Below are positions 12,259 through 22,617 of a stretch of DNA of 64,000 nucleotides, piece after piece. How positions within the stretch are numbered: position 1 is the stretch's first letter; each line of letters starts with the position of its first letter. Location: the NCBI GenBank assembly GCA_018398585.1, contig JAGTTD010000010.1, forward strand, positions 7,852,501 through 7,916,500. Direction: 5' to 3'. The notes beneath the pieces are model-generated. The model had not been told where the DNA came from. It made no database searches and worked only from the letters and a program-made list of their open reading frames with translations. The position numbers were made by a program, and so were the translations under genes. This stretch comes from Simmondsia chinensis. Taxonomy: Eukaryota; Streptophyta; Magnoliopsida; Caryophyllales; Simmondsiaceae.

Positions 12259-12691
12259 TGATGCAACTTAACAAGGAAGAAATTTGGGAACGGAAGGTTC
12301 AACGGCCTTCCTTTAAATTCTTATTGCTAAAACAATTATGAAATAAAGGGGAAACATTTAACACTAATTCTCACAACCCGAGAATAAAGGAAGACACATA
12401 AAATAATAGAGAAAAATATAAAGACAATTGAATACCAAAACCCTAATCATCCTCTTTCTTAAATAAAGGAGCTATCTTACATAAAATAAAAGACTAAAAT
12501 TAAAAGAGATAGTAAACAATAAAATCTACTAATCTATATTAAGATTTTCTAATTGCTGTTAATTTCAAGAGCCAGTTCACACCCCTCCTGCAAGTCTCTC
12601 TAATCCTGCCAAACAACCTGTCTCACGGAGGTCAACTCGCCAAGATCCCTTTGCTTCTAAATCCGCCAATAGATAAGGCATGGCTACCTCA
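12259..12691 (-). repeat. 5' LTR of Ty3/gypsy element
   Basis: Ends TTGCATCA on the minus strand, directly followed by the tRNA-Met primer site. Its outer end touches the AAACT target duplication. Confidence 0.8.
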
Positions 12692-13469
12692 AAACTCATT
12701 CATGACCTGATCATTAAAAAAATTTCACCATATTGATGATAATTTTATTGTAGAACTCCAAGTAAAATTAGGCTAATTAAAAACTATTAAGCTTAATTAA
12801 ACACACTCCTAACCCAATCGTTAAAAACATTTTCACCACATTGGTGTTAATTTTACAGTAGGACAATGAGTAAATTAGGCTAATTACAAATTAATTTAGT
12901 CTAATTTATTTAGTCATACTGTAAAATAAATGTAAAGATGTGAAAAAAATTTAACATTCGGGTCACCGGTGAGTTTAATTAGGTTAAAGGGCGGGTTTTC
13001 ATTGGGCCATGCATCTAATGTGATCAAACGATTAAAAAGTACGTTATAAACATTTATGAGTACTAAGCTAATACAATTAAAAGTAAAATGACTAAATGGA
13101 CACATTGGGCGAAGTAGAAGAACATTTTATGTAAGAAACCCTAATTTAAATATACACTATATATCATAGAATATATTTAATTTTTAAAGAAATATATTAT
13201 ATGTATTAAATATATGTCTATAATTCTAAATTTATTCCCTTAATTGTATAATTTTAAATTAATTCCTATAAGGTTGTTCTATTTTAAATTATTTCCTACA
13301 TAGGTGTTCAATATTTTTCTTTTAGTATTAAAGAGTTAAATGTCAAATACTTTTTTTTGGTATAATTTAATACCTTTTTAATATTTTTTTGCTTATATTA
13401 CACATATAAATTGTTAGCTTTTCCACTTAAAAAAGAGGATAGCATCATGTGTGTTTAAAGACAGCACCG

Positions 13470-13948
13470 TGTCAAGGGATAATTATTTTACCTTAGTCAC
13501 CCACATGCACCACCTAGTGACACACTCGATAGTGACAATGAGTCAGGCTACCAACACACCTAAGGCACGAATGCCTTAGCAACGCAGTAGAAGAATTCTC
13601 AAAGGGGCTAGGAGGGATGTGGGAAAGCGGGAAGAGAAGGTTATATTACACAAAGAGTAGCTTTTTACAAGTACAAGTGGATTTAGAAGCTTTGGTGGTG
13701 GGTGCCCAAATTACAACCCCACTTATTAGGTCGGTTGCGGGCTTCTAGAATGCCCTAGAAAGCTCTAGATTATTCCTTGTCTAGAAGCTCCCTTCCCTCT
13801 TAAGATTCCTTAGCCATATAAGGAGGCTTCTATAAGGCTGTAAACAAGGCTAGAACATACAAGAATGCTCCGAGCAACTCTAAAACATTACCTATCCACC
13901 TGAAACAATCTTAAACAAATTTTTCTATACATTTAGTGACACGTTACA
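13470..13948. mobile_element. Possible solo LTR inside duplication unit A
   Basis: 479 bases present in unit A but absent from the matching place in unit B (near 27897). It starts TGTCAAGG and ends GTTACA, so both ends fit TG..CA LTR termini. Flanks CACCG and ACCAG are at best an imperfect target duplication. No coding sequence is inside. Confidence 0.45.
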
Positions 13949-14476
13949 ACCAGATGAGTTACTAATAAAAGTAGTAGCATATTGCGTATTAATTTATATA
14001 ACATAAAGTTGACCCTGCAATGGTAACTTAGTGGTGAACCACCAACTTTTAATAGAATATGCTTGCAAATATATTACAAGAAAATTTAGAATAGTTTCAA
14101 TGTAGAATTTATTAGATTTATTTACAAGGAAGCACTAAGTAGGTCTATTTACTTGTTAAGAAAAAAAAAAAAAGTAGATCTATTTACTATTAGATCTCTT
14201 AGTGTTTTTTTACTTCATAAAAAAAAAAAATCATCCTTATTTTCTTATTTGAGTTAAAAGCTCTTCAAAAATAACCTTTTTTAAGATAGCACCCTATAAA
14301 AATAAAATTATAACATCTTACCTTCTTAGATTTTACCTTGGAGGAACCTTTTTGAAATAATATACTGTTATTGTTGCGTTTTATATATGTATGCTATTAT
14401 AATTCATTTAATACTAAGAAAAAGGAAAAAAAAAATGGAAATCAATTCAAATTCAAGTAGGCGACCCCACTCCATC

Positions 14477-14484
14477 TATAAATA
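14477..14484 (+). promoter_or_regulatory. TATA box of AGP gene 1
   Basis: TATAAATA, 120 bases upstream of the ATG. A CT-rich leader (14541-14578) follows, common in strongly expressed plant genes. The second gene copy has the same surroundings but with an insertion exactly here. Confidence 0.7.
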
Positions 14485-14596
14485 CAACCCCCGTCTCCAC
14501 CACAAACAAAATTGGGAAAATTCTCTTCACACTTTCCCTTCTACAACTCTCCCTTCTCTCTCTCTCGCTCTCCATATACTCTGTGAGTGTGCAAAA

Positions 14597-14896
14597 ATGG
14601 CCATCCAAAACGTCGTCGTTTTGCTCCTTATCACAATGCCAGCCACCACCGCGTACGCCCAGCACAGCCAAGCCGCTGAGTCCCCGGCGGAGGGACCGGC
14701 GAGCCACCACAGCCACGCGCCCTCACCCAAGGCCCACCACCATGATCACCATGGCGCCTCTCCTTCCCCATCTCCCATGAGTCACGGCACTGCCCCCGCC
14801 CCAGCGCCGGCCAAGGGCGGCGCATCCGCCCCCTTCAGCTCTATCTCCGCCATGTCCGCCGCCGTCAGTGTACTCACCGCCGCCTTGGCAGCGTAG
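14597..14896 (+). CDS. Arabinogalactan peptide, His-rich, GPI-anchored (copy 1)
   Basis: 99 residues. Residues 1-21 are a signal peptide (MAIQNVVVLLLI..TAYA, cleavage before QHS). The mature part is rich in Ala, Ser, Pro and His, with SP/AP/TP dipeptides for Hyp O-glycosylation and a His cluster AHHHDHHG near 47-54. The C-terminus has small residues (SAMSAAVSVLTAALAA) fitting a GPI-anchor signal. Such peptides are heavily glycosylated at the plasma membrane and wall; the His cluster might bind metal (inference). An in-frame ATG at 14387 lies upstream of the TATA box and is not used. Single exon. Gene 2 at 44648 is the same length with about a dozen substitutions. Confidence 0.85.
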   Translation: MAIQNVVVLLLITMPATTAYAQHSQAAESPAEGPASHHSHAPSPKAHHHDHHGASPSPSPMSHGTAPAPAPAKGGASAPFSSISAMSAAVSVLTAALAA

Positions 14897-15429
14897 GGAG
14901 TGAGTGAATATGTTGGTATAAAGGAGTGGGATTATGTGTGTTTTTTAGTGATTTGAGAACTTCTGTGTTTGGAAATTTGCTGCTTCGAAAAGTTGAATGT
15001 CGTGTTTATTTGTTGAGTGGAAGTTTGTGAGTTTTGGCATTTTCGGTTATGTTTTGTTTTAATTTCTGGGAACCCTTTTGGAGTAGTCTCACATAAATAA
15101 GGAAACTAGCACAAGCATTGATCCAACAAAAAATTTAGGAGTATCTAAATGTTTATTTTTTTTGAAGGCCTAAATTTAGATTTTAATAAAATTGTTAATG
15201 AGGATGCGGTAAATTTACTAGCGTTCTCTTACCATTTAAAAAAGAAAAAAAAAATGATCCAACATTTATTGGAGTCATTGAGGTACTCGGATAAAGAAAT
15301 AGATGACATTCATAAAATTATTTGGTATTAATAACAAGTTGGAAAAGACAAACTTTAATGAAATATTAGACTTGTTAAAAATAAGGTATTAATAACAAGC
15401 AATAAAAGAAAAACTCTAACAAAATATTT

Positions 15430-15682
15430 AATAATTAATCTAAAAGTAATATAATTATATGTCAATATACAAAAAATTAACACATCTCTAACTTTTCTAC
15501 TAAAAAATAACTCAACTCTAAAAAATATTTATAGTTTGGTTATTTTTTGGTACAAATACTAGAGTTGGGTAACTTTTTGGTAGAAAAGTTAGAGTAGAGT
15601 TATTTTTTAATTATAAAATAGAGTTAGATTATTTTTTGATATATTGACATACAGTTAGATTATTTTTAGATTAACTGTTGAT
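15430..15682. mobile_element. MITE M1 in minisatellite
   Basis: 253 bases with terminal inverted repeats around AATTAATCTAAAAGTAA and its complement. Flanked by AAAATATTT (15421-15429) and AAAATATTA (15683-15691), a 9-bp target duplication typical of Mutator-like elements. Confidence 0.6.
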
Positions 15683-15868
15683 AAAATATTAGACTACTTA
15701 AAAATAAGGTATTAATAACAAGTTGGAAAAAGTGGTCCAAAAAAAAAAAAAAAATTAACAAGATGGAAAAGAAAAACTTTAATAAAATATTAGTCTAGTT
15801 AAAAATAAGGTATTAATAACAAGTTGAAAAAGAAAAACTTCAATAAAATATTAGACTAGTTAAAAATA

Positions 15869-16727
15869 CAATAATTAATCTAAAAGCAACCCAACTATGT
15901 GTCAATATACTAAAAAATAACTCAACTCTAACTTTTCTACCAAAAAAATAACCCGGCTCTAACTTTTCTACCATAAAAATAACTCAACTCTAACTTTTGT
16001 ACCAAAAAATAACTCAAGTCTAAAATTAATCTAAAAATAACCCAACTCTAAAAATTTTGATTTAAAAAATACTGAATTGTGATGCTCCGACAGTATATTT
16101 TTCTTCTACGTATTATTGGTTTGGTTTGTTTTCTGTAGGCGGTCTCATTTAGAGCATAGATATGCAGCTCGGTTAGATAAATGATACCAATATCGAGCTG
16201 ATCTCATTTAGTAACGAGTCGAGCTGAGCTGATCAAGCTGTGGTTATGCTCGGCTCATTTGCAGCCCTAGTTCTCTGGTTGAATTCATCGGTTGTTTTGC
16301 TTGTTCTTTGCTCTAGGATGTTGCCTTTTTGTGGGGTTGTACTCAATTATCGGAAAACGTATTTTTAGTTTGGTTAGGTGAGAAAAAAAATTAAGCCAAA
16401 CCAAAAATACATAGAAGAAAAAATATATTATCGTAGCGTCATACCACACGCCATGTTTAGCCATCAATTCAGTATTTTTTAAATTAATTTTAGAGTTTGA
16501 TTATTTTTTGGTCGAAAAGTTAAAGTTAAGTTATTTTTTTGTAGAAAAGTTAGAGTTGAGTTATTTTTTGGTTAGAAAATAAAGTTGGGTTACATTTTGG
16601 TAGAAAAGTTAGAGTTGGGTTATTTTTGGTTAGAAAATAGAGTTCGGTTATTTTTGGTTAGAAAATAAAGTTGGGTTATTTTTTGGAATATTGACATATA
16701 ATTGGGTTATTTTTAGATTAATTATTG
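15869..16727. mobile_element. MITE M2 in minisatellite, with a nested piece
   Basis: Ends CAATAATTAATCTAAAAGC and the matching complement, same family as M1. Flanked by TTAAAAATA (15860-15868) and CTAAAAATA (16728-16736). Inner arms around 16040-16130 and 16370-16490 are also inverted. The centre (about 16137-16290) holds GC-richer sequence with CTCATTT and GAGCTGA words like hAT MITEs, probably a nested insertion. Confidence 0.6.
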
Positions 16728-16980
16728 CTAAAAATAAGGTATTAATAATAAATTGGAAAAGAAAAAATTTAATAAAATATTAGACTTGTTTAAAAATAAC
16801 ATATTAATAACAAGATGGAAAAGAAAAACTTTTATAAAGTATTAGACTAGTTAAAAATAAGGTATTAATAACAAGTTGAAGAAGAAAAACTTAATAAAAT
16901 ATTAGACTAGTTAAAAATAAGATATTAATAATAAGATGGAAAAGAAAAACTTTAATAAATTATTAGACTAGCTAAAAGTA

Positions 16981-17637
16981 GGGTAAATATAGAAAATCTC
17001 TCTGTCTTTTGCTTCAAAAACAGAAAATTTTTCTCACAAATAAAAGCACTCACAAAACCTTCTCAGTTTTTAAAACTTACAACTTAACCCCATGAAACTT
17101 TTTTTTAACTATTTTGCCCCTCAAAAGTGAGGGGGTTAAATGTTTACTTAAATTTTTGGAAGGAGATTTTATATTATTAGGCAAAAATTAGAAAAATTTT
17201 ATGTTTTTGCAATAGAATTAAGGAAATTTTATATATTTATAAAATATACAATTATTTTAGTTAACTAGAGTAATGATATTATAAATTTAGAAGATAAAAA
17301 AATTTTAAAATTTTTATAAAAAATATTATAATATTTTTGTTGATATTATAATGTCACTACTAAATAATTAATTAAAATAATAATTTTATTAATATAGAAA
17401 ACTCTTTTTTCTATAAATATGAAAAAAATTCTTATTTTTCATCAAACATAAAATCCTACCTAAAAATAAAATCAAATACTTAACCATTTTATTTTGAGGG
17501 GCAAAATAGTCAAAAAAAGTTATTTGGGAGAGAAGTGATAATTTTTTAAAAGTGAGGGAGTTTAATGAATGAATTTATTTGTGATGAGGGTTTTCTGTTT
17601 TTAAAGCAAAAGTCAGAAGATTTTTTATAATTTACCC
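16981..17637. mobile_element. MITE M3 (Mutator-like) in minisatellite
   Basis: 657 bases. Terminal inverted repeats start GGGTAAAT and run about 170 bases (TTTTGCCCCTCAAAA on both arms, inverted). Flanked by CTAAAAGTA (16972-16980) and TTAAAAATA (17638-17646), a 9-bp duplication with two differences inside the 61-bp unit. Confidence 0.7.
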
Positions 17638-18451
17638 TTAAAAATAAGGTATTAATAACAAGTTGGAAAAGAAAAAAATTATTAAATATTAGACTAGTTA
17701 AAAATAAGGTATTAATAACAAGTTGGAAAATAAAAACTTTAATTAAATATTAGACAAGTTAAAAATAAGGTACTAATAATAAGTTGGAAAAGAAAAACTT
17801 TAACAAAATCTTAGACAAGTTAAAAATAAGATATTAATAATAATTTGAAAAAGAAAAACTTTAATAAAATTTTAGACTAGTTAAAAATAAGGTATTAATA
17901 ACAAGCTGGAAAAGAAAAACTTTAATAAAATATTAGACTAGTTAAAAATAAGGTATTAATAACTAGTTGGAAAAGAAAAACTTTAATAAAATATTAGACA
18001 AGTTAAAAATAGGATATTAATAATAAGTTGGAAAAGAAAACCTTTAATAAAATGTTAGACTAGTTAAAAATAAAGTATTAATAACAAGTTGGAAAAGAAA
18101 AACTTTAGGAAAAACTTAAAAACTTACACCAAAAATAATAATTTGTGTATTAGCATGCCTCATTTTTCCCTCTCATACTTGATGATAGACCTTCCTGAGA
18201 TCAAGTAACACTTCCAATTGATTTGACTTAGCATGTGGCGCTCAAGCTGGTGCAAGAGCGGGCACACTTCTTCCTCTGTTGTCATCAACCGGCCCACCCA
18301 TAACCGATATGGTTAAACCCCATAGCACCCGTGCGGCCTATGTTCGGTATAGTATGCTTTAATTTGCTCAAGGTGTTTTGTCGCATACAGAATTTTAAGA
18401 GAACCACTTTATATATTTCCATCTCACTTGGTTTGGTACAGTCTTGAGGGA

Positions 18452-20937
18452 TTATAGTGGGTCGTGGGCCACACATGCATTAGCCACGTTCCACCACTTT
18501 GGGCTCGTTGATGCGTCAAGATGTCGCCTCCCATTAAATCTCAAAACCCCATTTCTGAGACAGTAACCAGGGTGGCTATCTGGTGCAAGCAGCAACTCAG
18601 AGAGTAGCTTTGTGCAATGTTCATCATGTTCATAGCTTCTAATGATTTCATTCACCCAAGTTGGGTGAACAACTGAGGTTGTGAGCACATGGCAAGAGCC
18701 TTCAACCTTCCTTGATAAAGTATCTGCTACTTTATTCTCCTTCCCCGTTTTATAAGAAATTTGATAGTCTAAACCTATGAGTTTAGACATGCTCTTTTTC
18801 TAAATACTGGGGGTTATTCTTTGCTCTAATAGATGCTCAAAAGCTTGGTGATCAATCTTAATCACAAAGCACCCAGCTTCCAAGTAATGCCTCCATTTGG
18901 AGATTGCTGGTAAAATAGCTAGGAACTCCTTTTCATACACAGACAGACCTACATTCTTAGGTCCCAGAGCCTTGCTAAGAAAGGCAATAGGTTTACCTTG
19001 CTACATAAGGATAGCCCCCATTCGTTTGTCACTAGCATTGGTTTCTAGGACAAAAGGTAAAGCAAAATCAAGTAGGGATAGAACATGAGCTTTAGACATA
19101 GCTCTCTTGAGTAGCTGAAAAGCTGCATCAGCCTCTACAGTCCAGCAGAACCTAGCCTTTTTGAGCTGATCAGTCAAAGGTTTGGCAATAGTGCCATAAT
19201 TTCTTACAAATTTCCTGTAATACACAGTGAGGCCCAAAAAGGACCTTAATTCCTTGACATTTTGAGGTATGGGCCAAGAAACCATGGGTTCCACCTTGGT
19301 AGGATATGTGGCTACTCTTGATGTTGAAATAACATGGCCCAAGTACTCAATGTGTGCTTGAGCAAAACTGCATTTACTTCTCTTGGCAAATAGCCTATGT
19401 TTTGTAAGTTGTCGCAGCACCACTTCCAGGTGCTTGATATGGGGGGCAAGGGAAGTATTGTACACTAATATATCATCAAAAAACACTAGGACACGTTTCC
19501 TCAATTAAGGAGCAAATGCATCATTCATTAAGGCTTGGAAAGTTGTAGGTACATTGGTTAAGCCAAAGGGCATAACCTTAAATTCGTAAAGGCCATGATG
19601 TGTCCTAAATGCAGTCTTTAGTATGTCAACCTCATGAACTCTCACTTGGAAATAACCAACTCTAAGATCTAGCTTAGAAAAGACAGTTGCCCCCTTAAGT
19701 TCATCCAACAGATCCTCTATATGTGGAATAGGAAACCGATTCTTGATGGTATTATCATTAAGCTACCTATAGTCTACATAGAACCTCATGCTTCCATCTT
19801 TTTTCTTAACCAACAAACAGTCTTAGCATTAGGTTTCAGAAGTATGTGGTGATCATGAGATCTGGGAGGAAGTAGAGCCTTTGGCTCTTGAAATACATCA
19901 TCATACTCAGCCAATAATGACATAATAGAAGAGGGAGTTGGTAGTTCTATTACCTGCTAAGTCTCCTGTCCTTGCATCAACAGCAATGTTGCCATAGAGT
20001 ACTCCTCCTTCCTGTGTCATAGGCTTTGAAATTTATGGACAGTAAGAAGCTTCAGAGTTCCAGTCTCCTTTATACCAGTCAGCTTAATAGTTTTCCCATC
20101 TTTAGCAAAGTTGAGTTTCAGCTGATTGAAGTCCAAGGACACAGGGCTGAACTGTTTCATCTAGTCCACCCCCAACAACATGTCACAACCTCCTATCTTC
20201 ATCAGTCTAATATGATAAGATAAGTTGTAGCTTTGCATCTGCCAATTAGCCAAGCACTACTGCCTGCTAAGGATGGTCTGGCCATTGGCCACAGTGATGT
20301 CAAGGGAAGTGGTGTCTTCTAAGGTGAACCCCGCTTCTTTAGCCAGTCTCGGATCTAACAAGCTGTGGGTACTCTCACTGTCAATCAAAATAATGATCAT
20401 CTGTTTATGTAATTGACCTAGAATCCTAATGGTGCTGGAAGAAGTATTCCCAATCAATGCGTGAACATAAATTTCTTCATCCTCGTCATCACTAGTGTCT
20501 ATAACGTGTTCTTCACTCATCCCAGCGTTTGAAGAGCGCTCTTAGTCAAGGTCTGGATCAAGAAGCTCAGCTGCTTCCAAACTGTGGAGAGTCTTGTTCT
20601 CACATTTGTCACCTGGATAATACCTCTTGTTACATTTGTAAAACAACCTAGAATTGAGAGGGGATTGGTATTTAGTCTAGTTGGGGGTTGTTTTAGGATT
20701 TGTTTGGGTATGTTTGGGTTGAGTTACTATAAAGGAATTTGAGTTGGTTTTTAAAAGGCTTTTAGCCTTTTGTATGGTGGATTCAGAGGATTGTAAGAGA
20801 AGTTTGGCTTTACAGAAGGCATTAGAAAGGGATTTTGGTTTAAGGGCTTTAACTAGAGGCTGAATTTCCACCTCCAACCCAGAGATGTAAGAAGATAAGA
20901 AATAGCGCTCACTAAATGAGCTATTTATGGACAACAT
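18452..20937 (-). pseudogene. gag-protease-RT-RNase H remains of the 18120-22004 element
   Basis: Gag end at 20677-20937 (FLSSYISGLEVEIQPLVK) and a zinc-knuckle remnant near 20600-20645. Protease at 20257-20520 has LIDSESTHSLLD, where the usual Asp-Ser-Gly is Asp-Ser-Glu. RT at 19001-19708 has [28 protein letters not shown] and FFDDILVYN. The RNase H end at 18452-18790 has YKTGKENKVADTLSRK. Broken between the pieces, and the protease glycine is lost. Confidence 0.75.
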
Positions 20938-21643
20938 ATGAGACCTTAGTTCTTCAAACTGTTCCTGATGCTCTTGGATTGATCCAGTTTGCTTCAGCTT
21001 GTTAAAACAGGCTAATCACATCTATTTCACTGTTATCTTCAAATCTGTCATAAACTTCCGCACATAATTCACTCTATTCGATCTTGCCTTTATCAGTTAT
21101 CAGTCCCCAGAGCCAAACATCAGTTTAATCATCCAAATATACAAACCGCTATTTGGGAATCTGCTACTTGATAAAATGAGAAGTACCGTAGCCAACATCT
21201 GACCCAACTCCTAACGTTTGCTCTAGTGAAGAGAGGAAAGTCTATTTTCAGTTGGGGTTGAGACCTATACTCATTCCTTCAAGGCAGCTGATACCTACAT
21301 TTTCCGGGTAGGCACCTAAAATTGGGAGTTTCCTCACGTTGACTTGGCCAATATGAGCCCTCGACTCATGCAATCGAACTTCTGCTTCCTAATTCTTCAC
21401 AGAACTTGTTACATGTGAAGAGTTCGTCACCAATTGTTGCATGAGGGCTAACATGTGTGAGCTATTTTGCTGTATGACCTCAAGAAGTTGATGATGTCAT
21501 TCTTCAGCCATCTGCTGCGACTCTATCACCTTCTGAACTAGGCCTTGCACTTGACCTTCAATTTTTGCCATTGTTGGTCTTCGTTTTCCTCTAGCCAGTG
21601 TAAATAGTAATTGGTTAGCTCAAGATTGAACTTTGATACCAAA

Positions 21644-22004
21644 TGTCAAGGTTTGAACCCTGAGTTCAAGAGAGAAGGAGAAAGCTGAAGGAGTTCAACT
21701 ATGGAGGGAGAAAAGAAGAAAGGGAAGACAGAGAAGAGGATTCGAGAAGGAATAGAGAGAGAATGAGAGACGTGAGTGAGGAGTGAGAAAAGAGTATTTT
21801 TGTTATTGGATATCTCCCTAAGTACAATGCTTTGTCTTTTATACTTGTTATCAATGATGTCTAACAATCTCAACAATGCTAACTAAGTAACTAACCACAA
21901 TTACAACTTGTATTTGTAATTCTATACAATTCACTCAAGTACATGACATGTTGGAAACTTTTTGCTTGTTCGTAGCATGTCCAAACATACACCTAAATTT
22001 GACA
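21644..22004 (-). repeat. 5' LTR of the truncated element
   Basis: On the minus strand it begins TGTCAAATTTAGG and ends AACCTTGACA, with TGTCAA/TTGACA terminal inverted repeats, and is followed by the tRNA-Met primer site. A purine/pyrimidine-rich strand bias is seen at 21665-21780. Confidence 0.75.
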
Positions 22005-22544
22005 CAATTTATCAATTGTAAACGACTATTAGTATGATTTTCTATTTATTGTTTTTTATTTCTAAAAACTAAAAATTAGATTTGAAAAAAATTCTAATTT
22101 TTGTTTTTGGTTTTAGGTATTTTCAAGTTTGAAAAAAAATAGAAATAAAAAAAATAAAAGAGAAAAATAGTTTCTAAAACATATTCTTAAGTTTTCAAAA
22201 ACTAAAAATTACAACAAAGCAGGCCCAATAAATTAAATACTTTCATATAATTGCTAATGTTGACACTGAGAATTAAACTAAAAGTAACAGGATAGGGGAC
22301 AAGGATCCAATGTTGTGTTTAAAAAATATCATTGTGTTGTCCTTCTTTTTTAACCTAAAAACAAACAACTTATATATATATATATATATATACACAGCAT
22401 GACTCTTATGAGAGGTGAGAGTGAGAGAGAACATTCTAAACCATTCATTTGGTTGCTGACATTATTTTACTCCCACCTGACATCACCCAGTCCGCCACTT
22501 TAACCAAATATGTGGCCCAAAATTCACCATCTAATAAGAGTCAT

Positions 22545-22575
<31 letters not shown>

Positions 22576-22617
22576 GCATATGTATGAATGCGTGTATATA
22601 TATATATATATATGTAT
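22005..22617. other. AT-rich spacer with TA and CA microsatellites
   Basis: No gene seen. (TA)n at about 22371-22391, (CA)n at about 22548-22570 and (TA)n at about 22595-22612. Confidence 0.6.

Larger units (their letters stand above)
7458..12691 (-). mobile_element. Ty3/gypsy LTR retrotransposon, degenerate, nested
   Basis: Complete boundaries: 434-bp and 433-bp LTRs, ends TG..CA, and a perfect 5-bp target duplication AAACT at 7453-7457 and 12692-12696. The primer site matches the initiator-Met tRNA end (TGGTATCAGAGC on the minus strand, next to 12259). A purine tract AACTTGGAGAGGA precedes the 3' LTR at 7891. Gene order on the minus strand is gag, protease, RT, RNase H, integrase. The LTRs have diverged clearly, so the insertion is old. 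It sits inside the foldback element. Confidence 0.85.
6970..13392. mobile_element. Long-inverted-repeat (foldback) DNA element, interrupted
   Basis: The left part (6970-7400) and the right part (about 12905-13392) are reverse complements over roughly 430 bases. Examples are TTTAAATTAGGGTT and CAGCTTAGTACTC on the left, found inverted on the right. The outer edges are flanked by TTATATTA at 6962-6969 and 13393-13400, which could be an 8- or 9-bp target duplication (hAT or Mutator-like). Inside the arms lie about three copies of a roughly 110-bp direct repeat, two right and one left of the retrotransposon. Without that insertion the element would be about 1.2 kb. No transposase is seen. Confidence 0.65.
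13393..15135 (+). repeat. Duplication unit A carrying AGP gene 1
   Basis: Matches scattered pieces of 27817-45178 in the same order: the 13395-13469 stretch (ATATAAATTGTTAGCTT, AAAGACAGCACCG), AATAAAAGTAGT near 13965, TTAGTGGTG..AACCACCAA near 14030, GAAGCACTAAGTAGGTCTATTT near 14130, then the AGP gene and its 3' region to GATCCAAC at about 15127. This is an old direct duplication. Confidence 0.75.
15330..18115. repeat. 61-bp AT-rich minisatellite, interrupted by MITEs
   Basis: The unit contains AAGGTATTAATAACAAG, GGAAAAGAAAAACTTTAAT and AAAATATTAGACTAGTTAA and repeats about every 61 bases. Blocks are at 15330-15429, 15683-15868, 16728-16980 and 17638-18115; the last has about eight units. 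The gaps between blocks are three inverted-repeat elements. No coding content. Confidence 0.85.
18120..22004 (-). mobile_element. Truncated Ty3/gypsy element, 3' end missing
   Basis: Minus-strand order from the right: LTR, primer site for tRNA-Met (TGGTATCAAAGT, ending near 21642), gag, protease, RT, RNase H. Integrase is not clearly present and no 3' LTR was found; the left end stops at the minisatellite. All frames are broken. Confidence 0.75.

Noticed and set aside
14387..14596. Upstream ATG extension of AGP gene 1
   Set aside because: It precedes the TATA box and would hide the signal peptide behind 70 unrelated residues; not conserved in gene 2.
14453..14825. Minus-strand frames opposite AGP gene 1 (and the same at 44480-44876)
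   Set aside because: Shadows of the GC-rich AGP coding sequence; the plus strand has signal peptide, GPI signal and promoter.
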